Shown here piece by piece: positions 1-7,074 of a stretch of 12,125 nucleotides of DNA. This DNA comes from Hyphomicrobiales bacterium (GTDB lineage Bacteria; Pseudomonadota; Alphaproteobacteria; Rhizobiales; Devosiaceae). The stretch is taken from contig JALSJY010000204.1 in NCBI GenBank assembly GCA_026989045.1, positions 1 to 12,125 of the forward strand, in the 5' to 3' direction. The notes under the pieces were generated by a model. That model was not told the origin of the DNA. It did no database searches and was given only the letters and a program-made list of their open reading frames with translations. Made by a program: the position numbers and the translations under genes. Every line of letters begins with the position of its first letter. Position 1 is the stretch's first letter.

Positions 1-432
1 GATAATTATGATCGTTATCTCATTCGCATGGAAGAAATGCGCCAATCTGTTAAAATAATGCGCCAGTGTATCACTATGATGAATAGCTCTGAGGGTAAAA
101 CAGCAGTTTCATCAATGGATGGAAAAGTTGTGCCGCCAAAACGCCAAGATATGAAACAATCGATGGAATCACTAATCCATCACTTCAAATTATTTTCTGA
201 AGGTTATAAAGTGCCAAAGGGTGAGGTTTATGTCGCCGTTGAAGCACCAAAAGGGGAGTTTGGAGTTTATCTTATTTCAGATGGTTCAAACAAACCCTAT
301 CGCTGTAAAGTAAAAGCCCCAAGTTTTGCGCATCTAAGCGCTATGGATTTCTTATGTCGAGGCCTAATGCTGGCCGATGTTTCGGCGGTGCTTGGCTCGC
401 TTGATATTGTTTTTGGAGAGATTGATCGATGA
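1..432 (+). CDS. nuoD: NADH-quinone oxidoreductase subunit D, C-terminal part (5' truncated by window edge)
   Basis: This is the 49 kDa-type subunit of complex I, in the peripheral arm, which with NuoB and NuoH builds the quinone-reduction site. The reading frame is open from base 1 (first residues DNYDRYLIR), so 143 C-terminal residues are visible and the true start lies upstream. Family landmarks are the helix with YDRYLIRMEEMRQS at the very start, the PKGEFGVYLISDG segment (visible residues about 83-95), and the characteristic C-terminus ending GSLDIVFGEIDR, which matches the family's normal end, so the 3' end is intact. The quinone-binding His and Tyr of the N-terminal half are outside the window. 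The stop codon overlaps the nuoE start (ATGA at 429-432). The absence of an NuoC fusion cannot be checked directly because the N-terminus is missing. Confidence 0.97.
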   Translation, partial: DNYDRYLIRMEEMRQSVKIMRQCITMMNSSEGKTAVSSMDGKVVPPKRQDMKQSMESLIHHFKLFSEGYKVPKGEVYVAVEAPKGEFGVYLISDGSNKPYRCKVKAPSFAHLSAMDFLCRGLMLADVSAVLGSLDIVFGEIDR

Positions 433-1397
433 GTGTTCGTCGTTTAGCAGATGAGTCGGTGCAACCAAGTAAATTCGCTTTCACACGCGAAAATGCAGCT
501 TGGGCAAAAAAACGTATAGCTCTTTATCCAAAAGGTAGAGAGCAATCTGCAATAATTCCGCTACTTATGCGTGCGCAAGAACAAACTGGCTGGGTCAGTA
601 AAGCGGCGATTGAAAAAATCGCCGATATGCTCAAAATGCCATATATTCGCGCACTAGAAGTTGCAACTTTTTACACGCAATTCCAACTGCAACCAGTTGG
701 CACAAAGGCGCATATTCAAGTGTGTGGCACAACGCCTTGTATGTTACGTGGTGCTGAGGGTCTGCGCTCTGTTTGTCAAAATAAAATCGCCAAAAAAGCC
801 CATCAGCTTAATGAAGGCGGCACACTAAGCTGGGAAGAAGTTGAATGTGCTGGCGCTTGCGTAAATGCGCCAATGGTAACAATAGGCTTTGATACCTATG
901 AAGATTTAACACCAGAGCGGCTTGAAGAAATTATTGAAGCTTTTGAAGCGGACAAGGGAGAGACAATTGTGCCAGGGCCGCAAAATGGCCGTCATTTTTC
1001 AGCCGCCCTAAGCGGACAGACAAGCCTGCTTGATATTGAAATTAAAAACACAAAACCTGCACCTAAGGCAAAAAAGCCAGCTGCTAAAAAAGCTACTAAA
1101 AAGCCCGCTACGAAAAAAGCAAAAGCCTCATCTTTGTTTGCAACGCCAAAAGGCAAGGCGGACGATCTGAAGTTGATTTCAGGTGTTGGGCCAGTATTAG
1201 AGAAAAAGCTCAATAAATTAGGAATTACTACTTTTAAGCAGGTAGCTGATTTCAAAAGAGCGGATATTAAAAAAGTTGATGATGCACTTTCTTTTAAGGG
1301 GCGCATTGATCGTGATGGTTGGGTAAAACAAGCAAAAGCTTTGGCAAAGGGCGGTGTTGATGAATATATCCGCGTTTTTGGCAAGAAGCCGGTTTAG
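429..1397 (+). CDS. nuoE: NADH-quinone oxidoreductase subunit E with C-terminal helix-hairpin-helix extension
   Basis: NuoE is the 24 kDa-type, thioredoxin-fold subunit of the NADH dehydrogenase module and carries [2Fe-2S] cluster N1a. The four ligands are visible: C99 and C104 (C-x4-C, CGTTPC) and C140 and C144 (C-x3-C, CAGAC). An N-terminal helical bundle covers about residues 20-80 and the thioredoxin-like core about 85-175. At 322 residues it is about twice the length of minimal NuoE (about 160). The excess is a low-complexity Lys/Ala/Pro linker (about 208-235) and a helix-hairpin-helix domain (about 246-306, with GVGP at 252-255), followed by a short tail. Such extensions are, as I recall, found in rhizobial NuoE; their function is not established. 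The start is set by GGAGAG at 415-420, 8 bases before the ATG, and by the 4-base overlap with nuoD. Identity is very sure; the role of the tail is unknown. Confidence 0.97.
   Translation: MSVRRLADESVQPSKFAFTRENAAWAKKRIALYPKGREQSAIIPLLMRAQEQTGWVSKAAIEKIADMLKMPYIRALEVATFYTQFQLQPVGTKAHIQVCGTTPCMLRGAEGLRSVCQNKIAKKAHQLNEGGTLSWEEVECAGACVNAPMVTIGFDTYEDLTPERLEEIIEAFEADKGETIVPGPQNGRHFSAALSGQTSLLDIEIKNTKPAPKAKKPAAKKATKKPATKKAKASSLFATPKGKADDLKLISGVGPVLEKKLNKLGITTFKQVADFKRADIKKVDDALSFKGRIDRDGWVKQAKALAKGGVDEYIRVFGKKPV
1050..1133 (+). repeat. Lys/Ala/Pro-rich low-complexity linker inside nuoE
   Basis: This segment encodes NuoE residues about 208-235. It consists of irregular reiterations of KPA and KKA-type units. 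At DNA level it holds three runs of six A (1070-1075, 1086-1091, 1113-1118) and one of five (1098-1102). It separates the Fe-S core from the helix-hairpin-helix domain and is probably a flexible, strongly basic tether. Homopolymeric A runs make it a likely place for length variation between strains and for ribosomal or polymerase slippage. Confidence 0.85.
1070..1076 (+). other. Candidate -1 ribosomal slippery heptamer A AAA AAG in nuoE
   Basis: The heptamer is aligned with the nuoE frame as GCA AAA AAG, that is, A AAA AAG in zero frame, the same slippery sequence used in E. coli dnaX. A -1 slip here would add Ala-Ser-Cys and then meet TAA at 1085-1087. The product would be about 219 residues, keeping all four cluster ligands and losing the helix-hairpin-helix domain. 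No strong stimulatory stem-loop or well-placed upstream Shine-Dalgarno is evident (AAGG at 1065-1068 is too close), so use in vivo is speculative. Confidence 0.25.
1164..1346 (+). other. Helix-hairpin-helix (H3TH-like) domain at the C-terminus of NuoE
   Basis: The encoded residues (about 246-306 of NuoE) begin DLKLISGVGPVLEKKLNKLG and continue through ITTFKQVADF, the DIKKVDDAL segment and the RIDRDGWVKQAKAL helix. The LISGVGPxLEKKLxxLGI pattern is the helix-hairpin-helix signature, with the GVGP hairpin, seen in the COG3743-type 'H3TH' domain. From memory, the same module occurs as a C-terminal extension of ribosomal protein L21 in several Alphaproteobacteria. In nucleic-acid enzymes the fold binds DNA, but in a complex I subunit a structural or protein-contact role is as likely. 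The assignment of the fold is by pattern, not by a profile search. Confidence 0.82.
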
Positions 1398-1408
1398 GGA
1401 GAAAATAG

Positions 1409-2716
1409 ATGCTAACAGATGAAAATCGCATTTTTACTAATCTCTATGGCCGCCATGATTGGGGTTTAAAGGGTGCAAAATCTCGCGGGCAGTGGTCCGG
1501 CACAAAGGCGCTTATAAACAAGGGTCGTGATTGGATTACTGATGAGGTGAAAGCCTCTGGTTTGCGTGGGCGTGGTGGAGCTGGTTTTCCAACTGGTTTA
1601 AAATGGTCATTCATGCCAAAAGTAAGCGATGGTCGTCCGCATTATTTATTGGTCAATGCCGATGAATCCGAACCAGGAACTTGTAAAGATAGAGAAATTT
1701 TACGCCATGATCCGCATTTGCTTATCGAGGGTTGTTTACTTGCCGCTCGTGGTATGGATGCAAATTTAGCTTTCATCTATGTGCGTGGTGAATTTATGCG
1801 TGAGCGCCAACGTTTAGAGGCGGCAGTTGAGCAAGCTTATGAAGCTAAACTAATCGGTAAAAATAATATTCATGGCTGGGATCTCGATATAATCGTGCAT
1901 CACGGGGCAGGGGCTTATATTTGCGGTGAAGAAACTGCAATGATGGAAAGCATTGAGGGCAAAAAAGGCCAACCACGCCTAAAGCCGCCTTTTCCTGCTG
2001 GCATTGGCATTTATGGCAACCCTACAACCGTTAATAATGTAGAATCAATTGCTAGTGTGCCAGAAATTCTTCGCCGTGGCGGAAGCTGGTTTGCAGGCTT
2101 GGGGCGTGAAAATAATACAGGCACAAAGCTTTTTTGTGTATCTGGTCATGTGAATAACCCAAGCACATTTGAAGAAGAAATGGGCATACCTTTTAATGAG
2201 ATGATTGAAAAACATTGCGGTGGTATTCGTGGTGGTTGGGATAATCTTTTGGCGGTAATTCCGGGTGGCTCTTCTGTTCCTTGTGTAAAGGGAGAGTTGA
2301 TACAAAATGCGATTATGGATTTTGACGGCCTGCAGGCTGTTGGCTCTTCACTTGGCACAGCGGCAGTTATTGTTATGGATAACAGCACAGATATTATTAA
2401 AGCAATTTGGCGTTTGTCGGCATTTTATAAACATGAGAGCTGTGGGCAATGCACCCCTTGTCGTGAAGGCACTGGCTGGATGATGCGGGTGATGGAACGT
2501 ATGGTTGAGGGACGGGCGCAAAAGCGCGAAATTGATATGTTATTTGATGTTACCAAGCAGATTGAAGGGCATACAATTTGTGCGCTAGGTGATGCGGCGG
2601 CTTGGCCAATTCAAGGGCTGATTAAAAACTTCCGCCATGTAATTGAAGAGCGGATTGATAATTATACTTATAATTCCGATAAAGATGGCGCTGTGCCATC
2701 TATTGCAGCGGAATAG
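1409..2716 (+). CDS. nuoF: NADH-quinone oxidoreductase subunit F (FMN- and NADH-binding)
   Basis: NuoF is the 51 kDa-type catalytic entry point of complex I. It oxidises NADH on the cytoplasmic side, passes a hydride to FMN, and hands electrons to [4Fe-4S] cluster N3. The glycine-rich nucleotide loop GLRGRGGAGFPTG lies at residues 51-63, followed by the FMN/NADH-pocket segment NADESEPGTCKDRE at 83-96 and GAYICGEETA at 168-177. Cluster N3 ligands are C345, C348 and C351 (ESCGQCTPCREGT) plus C391 (HTICALGD). The length of 435 residues is normal and nothing is missing. The ATG at 1409 is supported by AGGGAGA at 1396-1402, which starts inside the nuoE stop codon, implying coupled translation. The N-terminal MLTDENRIFTN and the overall sequence are of alphaproteobacterial type. 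Confidence 0.98.
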   Translation: MLTDENRIFTNLYGRHDWGLKGAKSRGQWSGTKALINKGRDWITDEVKASGLRGRGGAGFPTGLKWSFMPKVSDGRPHYLLVNADESEPGTCKDREILRHDPHLLIEGCLLAARGMDANLAFIYVRGEFMRERQRLEAAVEQAYEAKLIGKNNIHGWDLDIIVHHGAGAYICGEETAMMESIEGKKGQPRLKPPFPAGIGIYGNPTTVNNVESIASVPEILRRGGSWFAGLGRENNTGTKLFCVSGHVNNPSTFEEEMGIPFNEMIEKHCGGIRGGWDNLLAVIPGGSSVPCVKGELIQNAIMDFDGLQAVGSSLGTAAVIVMDNSTDIIKAIWRLSAFYKHESCGQCTPCREGTGWMMRVMERMVEGRAQKREIDMLFDVTKQIEGHTICALGDAAAWPIQGLIKNFRHVIEERIDNYTYNSDKDGAVPSIAAE

Positions 2717-2728
2717 GGGTTTAGCGAT

Positions 2729-4852
2729 ATGGCAAACATCAAAGTTGATGGTAAACTGATAGAAGTTCCAGATCACTTCACCTTAATGCAAGCGGCGGAA
2801 GCGGCGGGCGCTGAAATTCCACGCTTTTGTTATCATGAGCGTTTAAGTGTTGCCGGTAATTGCCGCATGTGTTTGGTCGAGGTTAAGGGCGGGCCACCAA
2901 AGCCGCAAGCAAGTTGCGCAATGGGCGTAAAAGATTTGCGCCCTGCACCCGATGGATCGCCGCCAGAAATGTTTACCAACACTCCAATGGTGAAAAAAGC
3001 CCGTGAAGGGGTGATGGAATTTTTGTTAATCAATCACCCGCTTGATTGCCCAATTTGTGACCAAGGTGGTGAGTGTGATTTGCAAGATCAAGCGGTTGCT
3101 TTTGGTCTTGATGGATCAAGATTTAGCGAAAATAAACGTGCCGTTGAAGATAAATATCTTGGCCCGCTGATTAAAACGCAAATGAGCCGTTGTATTCATT
3201 GCACTCGTTGTGTTCGCTTCACTACAGAAATTGCAGGTGTTTCAGAGCTTGGTCTTTTAGGACGTGGTGAAGATGCGCAAATCACGCCATATATTGAACG
3301 TGCGCTAGGCAGTGAATTATCAGGCAATGTGATTGATCTTTGCCCAGTTGGTGCGCTGACCTCAAAACCTTATGAGTTTAATGCAAGGCCTTGGGAATTG
3401 GTTAAAACTGAGAGCATTGATGTTATGGATGCGCTTGGCTCGGCAATTCGTCTTGATAGCCGTGGCAAAGAAATCATGCGCATTGTGCCTTTATTGAATG
3501 AAGACATAAATGAAGAGTGGATTTCAGATAAAACCCGCTTTATTTGGGACGGATTAAAATCTCAACGTCTTGATCGCTCCTATGTTAAAAAAGGCAATAA
3601 GCTGGTTGAAGCAAGCTGGGACGAGGCGCTTAACACTGTTGCTCGTAAAGTTAAAAAAGCTGGCAATAAAGTTGGCGCAATTGCTGGTGATCTTGCAGGG
3701 GTTGAAGAAATGTATGCGCTTAAGCTTTTGCTTAATGGTTTAGGCTCTGGCCACACAGATTGCCGTCCACCAATGAGCGCAATTGATCCTGGAATTGATC
3801 GTGGTGCTTATATTTTCAACCCGACAATTGCAGGTATTGAAGAGGCCGATGTGATTTTAATCATTGGTGCAAATCCTCGTATTGAAGCGAGCATGTTAAA
3901 TGCTCGTATTAGAAAAGCTTGGCGCTCAAAAGACTTGCCGATTGCTGTGGTTGGCGAAAAAGCTGATCTTACTTATGATTATCAGCATTTGGGCGATGAT
4001 GTTGAGACATTAAAAGCACTGGCAACAGGCTCGCATAAGTTCAACAAAATTCTTAAGAAAGCCAAGAAACCCATTATTATTGTTGGTGAAAATGCTGTTT
4101 CGCATGCTAGCGAGAGCAAAAAAACTGGCCGTGATATTTTAGGTATGGCGTTAATGATTGCTAATAATTCAGGGGCGTTTAGCGAAAATTGGAATGGCTT
4201 AGGTTTGCTACATAATGCTGCTAGCAGAGTGGGCGGCTTAGATATTGGCTTTGTGCCGCATGATAATGGTGTCTGTTCGGCTGATCAGATTAAGTTGGCG
4301 GCAAAAGGCGAGCTTGATGTTTTATTCCTGCTTGGCGCTGATGAATATGACATGAGCGCAATGGGTGAGAGCTTTGTAGTTTATATAGGCTCACACGGAG
4401 ATGCTGGAGCGCATCGTGCCGATGTAATTTTGCCAGCCGCGGCTTATACTGAAAAATCAGCTACTTATGTTAATACTGAGGGGCGGGTTCAGCGAACTAA
4501 TAGAGCTATTTTCCCACCAGGGGAAGCAAAGGAAGATTGGGCGATTATTCGTGCCTTATCTGAAAAAGTCGGAGTAATACTTGATTTTGATAATTTAGCA
4601 CAGTTGCGTGCAGTTCTTTATCAAGATTATCCGCATTTGGCTCAAGTTAATACAATTTTGGCTGGTGATATTGGCAAGATGAAGAAAAAAGCCAAAATTG
4701 CCGCAAAAACAAAAAATGTTAAATTCACCTCAGCGGTGAAAAATTATTATCTAACTAATCCAATTGCACGTGCCTCTAAAGTTATGGGGCAGTGTTTGCA
4801 AGCGGCAGATGCAAGAAATAATAATAGCAAGCAAGCGGAGCAGGTTAAATGA
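2729..4852 (+). CDS. nuoG: NADH-quinone oxidoreductase subunit G (iron-sulfur, molybdopterin-oxidoreductase-like)
   Basis: NuoG is the 75 kDa-type subunit that wires electrons from NuoF/NuoE towards NuoI. The N-terminal ferredoxin-like domain carries [2Fe-2S] N1b through C34, C45, C48 and C63. Next come [4Fe-4S] N5 with the unusual histidine ligand (H103, C107, C110, C116) and [4Fe-4S] N4 (C155, C158, C161, C205). The rest, from about residue 220, is a degenerate molybdopterin-oxidoreductase-like domain that holds no cofactor. No Cys quartet follows N4, so cluster N7 of the E. coli/Thermus proteins is absent, as in mitochondria and many Alphaproteobacteria. The length of 707 residues is typical of this type. 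The ATG follows AGGGG at 2715-2719, which begins in the nuoF stop. The last 60 or so residues are basic and low in complexity. Confidence 0.98.
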   Translation: MANIKVDGKLIEVPDHFTLMQAAEAAGAEIPRFCYHERLSVAGNCRMCLVEVKGGPPKPQASCAMGVKDLRPAPDGSPPEMFTNTPMVKKAREGVMEFLLINHPLDCPICDQGGECDLQDQAVAFGLDGSRFSENKRAVEDKYLGPLIKTQMSRCIHCTRCVRFTTEIAGVSELGLLGRGEDAQITPYIERALGSELSGNVIDLCPVGALTSKPYEFNARPWELVKTESIDVMDALGSAIRLDSRGKEIMRIVPLLNEDINEEWISDKTRFIWDGLKSQRLDRSYVKKGNKLVEASWDEALNTVARKVKKAGNKVGAIAGDLAGVEEMYALKLLLNGLGSGHTDCRPPMSAIDPGIDRGAYIFNPTIAGIEEADVILIIGANPRIEASMLNARIRKAWRSKDLPIAVVGEKADLTYDYQHLGDDVETLKALATGSHKFNKILKKAKKPIIIVGENAVSHASESKKTGRDILGMALMIANNSGAFSENWNGLGLLHNAASRVGGLDIGFVPHDNGVCSADQIKLAAKGELDVLFLLGADEYDMSAMGESFVVYIGSHGDAGAHRADVILPAAAYTEKSATYVNTEGRVQRTNRAIFPPGEAKEDWAIIRALSEKVGVILDFDNLAQLRAVLYQDYPHLAQVNTILAGDIGKMKKKAKIAAKTKNVKFTSAVKNYYLTNPIARASKVMGQCLQAADARNNNSKQAEQVK

Positions 4853-5949
4853 TGGAATTTATAGTTTCAGCTTTGGATTATTTGCTCGGCATACCATTTT
4901 TGGGTTGGGGTGAGCATATTGGCTTTATATATAAAGGCTTGTTAATGCTAGTTGCCCTGCTTGTTTTTGTGGCTTATTTTTTGTTAGCTGATCGTAAAAT
5001 ATGGGCGGCGGTGCAAATGCGTCGTGGTCCAAACGTAGTTGGAATTTTTGGCCTGTTCCAGAGTTTTGCTGATCTGCTAAAATTTGTATTCAAAGAGCCA
5101 GTAATTCCCGCCAGCTCAAATAAATTCGTGTTTTTACTCGCCCCATTTGTAACAGTTGTGCTGGCACTGGCCGCGTGGGTGGTTATTCCGCTTGATTATG
5201 GCTGGGCGCTCTCTAACATCAATGTAGGAATTCTATATATCTTTGCCATTTCGTCGCTTGGTATTTATGGCATTATTATGGGTGGCTGGGCTTCTAACTC
5301 AAAATATGCCTTTTTGGGAGCGCTTCGCTCTGCGGCACAAATGGTCTCTTATGAAGTTTCAATCGGCTTTGTTATTGTCACCGTATTATTGCTGGTTGGC
5401 TCGTTAAACCTAACAGATATTGTTTTGGCTCAAGCCGAAATGGGCTTGGCTCACATGCTTGGTGTGCCATGGATGAATTTCTTAAACTGGTTCTGGTTGC
5501 CGCTATTTCCAATGTTTATAATTTTCTTCATCTCCGCTTTAGCAGAAACAAACCGCCCTCCATTTGACTTGCCAGAAGCTGAGAGTGAATTGGTTGCTGG
5601 CTTTATGGTTGAATATGGCTCAACGCCATATATGATGTTCATGTTGGGCGAATATGTAGCTATTGTTTTAATGTGTGCATTGACCACAATATTATTCTTG
5701 GGTGGCTGGGCTGCACCATTAGAGATTGCACCATTCACTTGGATACCAGGGTTTATCTGGTTTATTCTTAAAGTCTGGCTGGTGTTCTTTATGTTCTCAA
5801 TAGTTAAGGCATTTGTGCCACGCTATCGTTATGACCAGCTAATGCGCCTTGGTTGGAAAGTATTTTTACCAATTTCAATTTTCATGATTTTCGTAGTTGC
5901 CTTAGTGCTTCAGCTTACTGGCTGGGGCTGGCACGGCGGAATGGCTTAA
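4849..5949 (+). CDS. nuoH: NADH-quinone oxidoreductase subunit H (membrane anchor, quinone channel)
   Basis: NuoH is the ND1-type integral membrane subunit at the joint of the two arms. It lines the quinone tunnel and begins the charged axis that couples redox chemistry to proton pumping. About eight hydrophobic segments are visible over 366 residues, a normal length. Family signatures are RRGPNVVGIFGLFQSFADLLKF (58-79) and ETNRPPFDLPEAESELVAG (233-251), the latter being the acidic loop facing the quinone cavity. RYRYDQLMRLGWK (325-337) precedes the last membrane segment. The ATG at 4849 overlaps the nuoG stop by four bases (ATGATG context) and sits 8 bases after GGAG at 4837-4840. A second ATG at 4852 is the alternative start, changing the protein by one residue. 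No anomaly is seen. Confidence 0.98.
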   Translation: MMEFIVSALDYLLGIPFLGWGEHIGFIYKGLLMLVALLVFVAYFLLADRKIWAAVQMRRGPNVVGIFGLFQSFADLLKFVFKEPVIPASSNKFVFLLAPFVTVVLALAAWVVIPLDYGWALSNINVGILYIFAISSLGIYGIIMGGWASNSKYAFLGALRSAAQMVSYEVSIGFVIVTVLLLVGSLNLTDIVLAQAEMGLAHMLGVPWMNFLNWFWLPLFPMFIIFFISALAETNRPPFDLPEAESELVAGFMVEYGSTPYMMFMLGEYVAIVLMCALTTILFLGGWAAPLEIAPFTWIPGFIWFILKVWLVFFMFSIVKAFVPRYRYDQLMRLGWKVFLPISIFMIFVVALVLQLTGWGWHGGMA

Positions 5950-5961
5950 GGGGAATAATAG

Positions 5962-6450
5962 ATGCGCTTTTTACAATTCCTCAACTCGCTTTTACTCAAA
6001 GAATTTATTGAGGCTTTTATCCTTTCAATGAAATATTTCTTTGCCCCAAAGGCAACAATTTATTATCCGTTTGAAAAGGGCTATCTCAGCCCGCGTTTTC
6101 GTGGTGAGCATGCCCTAAGGCGTTATCCGAACGGTGAAGAGCGTTGCATTGCGTGTAAATTATGTGAGGCAATCTGCCCCGCGCAAGCGATTGTAATAGA
6201 GGCAGCACCGCGTCAAGAGGATGGCACACGGCGCACGCTTCGTTATGATATTGATATGACAAAATGCATTTATTGCGGTTTTTGCCAAGAGGCATGCCCA
6301 GTTGATGCAATTGTTGAGGGGCCTAATTTTGAATATGCAACTGAAACACGAGAAGAGCTTTTTTATGACAAGGCAAAACTTCTTGATAATGGTGATCGTT
6401 GGGAGCAAGAAATTGCACAAAATCTCTCCCTTGATGCACCCTACCGATAG
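5962..6450 (+). CDS. nuoI: NADH-quinone oxidoreductase subunit I (2x[4Fe-4S] ferredoxin-type)
   Basis: NuoI is the TYKY-type subunit of the peripheral arm that carries clusters N6a and N6b and passes electrons to N2 in NuoB. Two classic 8Fe ferredoxin motifs are present: CIACKLCEAICP (C62, C65, C68, C72) and CIYCGFCQEACP (C102, C105, C108, C112). In each 8Fe pair the fourth Cys of one motif ligates the other cluster. The N-terminal amphipathic region (about 1-30), followed by the family's YYPFEKG segment and SPRFRGEHALRRYPNGEERC, lies along the membrane near NuoH. At 162 residues it matches alphaproteobacterial and mitochondrial homologues. The start is supported by AAGGGGAA at 5948-5955, which overlaps the nuoH TAA. 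The gene is intact. Confidence 0.98.
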   Translation: MRFLQFLNSLLLKEFIEAFILSMKYFFAPKATIYYPFEKGYLSPRFRGEHALRRYPNGEERCIACKLCEAICPAQAIVIEAAPRQEDGTRRTLRYDIDMTKCIYCGFCQEACPVDAIVEGPNFEYATETREELFYDKAKLLDNGDRWEQEIAQNLSLDAPYR

Positions 6451-6456
6451 GAATTT

Positions 6457-7074
6457 ATGATGAGCCTAACACTTTTCTTTTTCTATCTATTTTCAACCAT
6501 ATTGGTGGCATCTGCCTTCATGGTGATTTCGTCGCGCAATCCAGTGCATTCGGTGCTGTTTTTAATTCTAACATTTGTTAATGCTGCTGGCTTATTTTTG
6601 CTGGCGGGGGCTGAATTTTTAGCCCTGATTTTAATCCTAGTTTATGTAGGTGCTGTTGCGGTGCTATTCTTATTTGTTGTGATGATGCTCGATATTGATT
6701 TTGCTGAATTAAAAAAAGGCATATTACAATATATGCCAATCGGCGTTTTAATTGGCATAGTGCTGTTTTTAGAATTAGCATTAGTTGCTGGCACTTGGGT
6801 GGTTTTGCCAGAAGTAGTTGCAGGTAGTGCAATGCCAATTGATGACACAATCTCTAATACACGAGCGCTTGGTCAGGTGCTTTACACCAGATATGTTTAT
6901 CTGTTCCAAGGTGCAGCAATTATTTTGTTAATTGCAATGATAGGGGCAATTGTTTTGACCTTACATCATAGGAAAAATGTTAAACGCCAAGATATTGCAG
7001 ATCAGGTCGCACGTGATCCAAAAACTGCAGTTGAAATAGTAAAAATTAAAAGCGGACAGGGATTAGAATCATGA
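6457..7074 (+). CDS. nuoJ: NADH-quinone oxidoreductase subunit J (membrane)
   Basis: NuoJ is the ND6-type membrane subunit next to NuoH and NuoK. Five hydrophobic segments are visible (about residues 3-24, 31-50, 54-78, 92-117 and 146-169). The third contains the conserved YVGAVAVLFLFVVMM stretch (63-77), the helix with the pi-bulge thought to rotate during turnover. A charged tail follows from about 171. The length of 205 residues is typical. Two ATG codons are adjacent. AGGAA at 6449-6453 lies only 3 bases before the first (6457) and 6 before the second (6460), so the second is probably the real start, shortening the protein by one Met; the outer start is listed here. The TGA overlaps nuoK (ATGA at 7071-7074). 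Confidence 0.97.
   Translation: MMSLTLFFFYLFSTILVASAFMVISSRNPVHSVLFLILTFVNAAGLFLLAGAEFLALILILVYVGAVAVLFLFVVMMLDIDFAELKKGILQYMPIGVLIGIVLFLELALVAGTWVVLPEVVAGSAMPIDDTISNTRALGQVLYTRYVYLFQGAAIILLIAMIGAIVLTLHHRKNVKRQDIADQVARDPKTAVEIVKIKSGQGLES

Noticed and set aside
604..624. 8-bp inverted repeat (CGGCGATT / AATCGCCG) inside nuoE
   Set aside because: It lies deep in conserved coding sequence (AIEKIAD), far from any gene boundary and without a U-tract, so chance within codons is the simplest explanation.
992..1384. 130-codon open frame on the minus strand opposite the 3' part of nuoE
   Set aside because: It is a shadow of the Lys/Ala-rich nuoE sequence; its translation is low-complexity (Phe/Ala-rich) and resembles no family, and nuoE itself is clearly coding through its stop.
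5451..5738. 95-codon minus-strand open frame opposite nuoH
   Set aside because: It is antisense to the most conserved part of nuoH (ETNRPPFDLPEAESE) and has no separate coding evidence.
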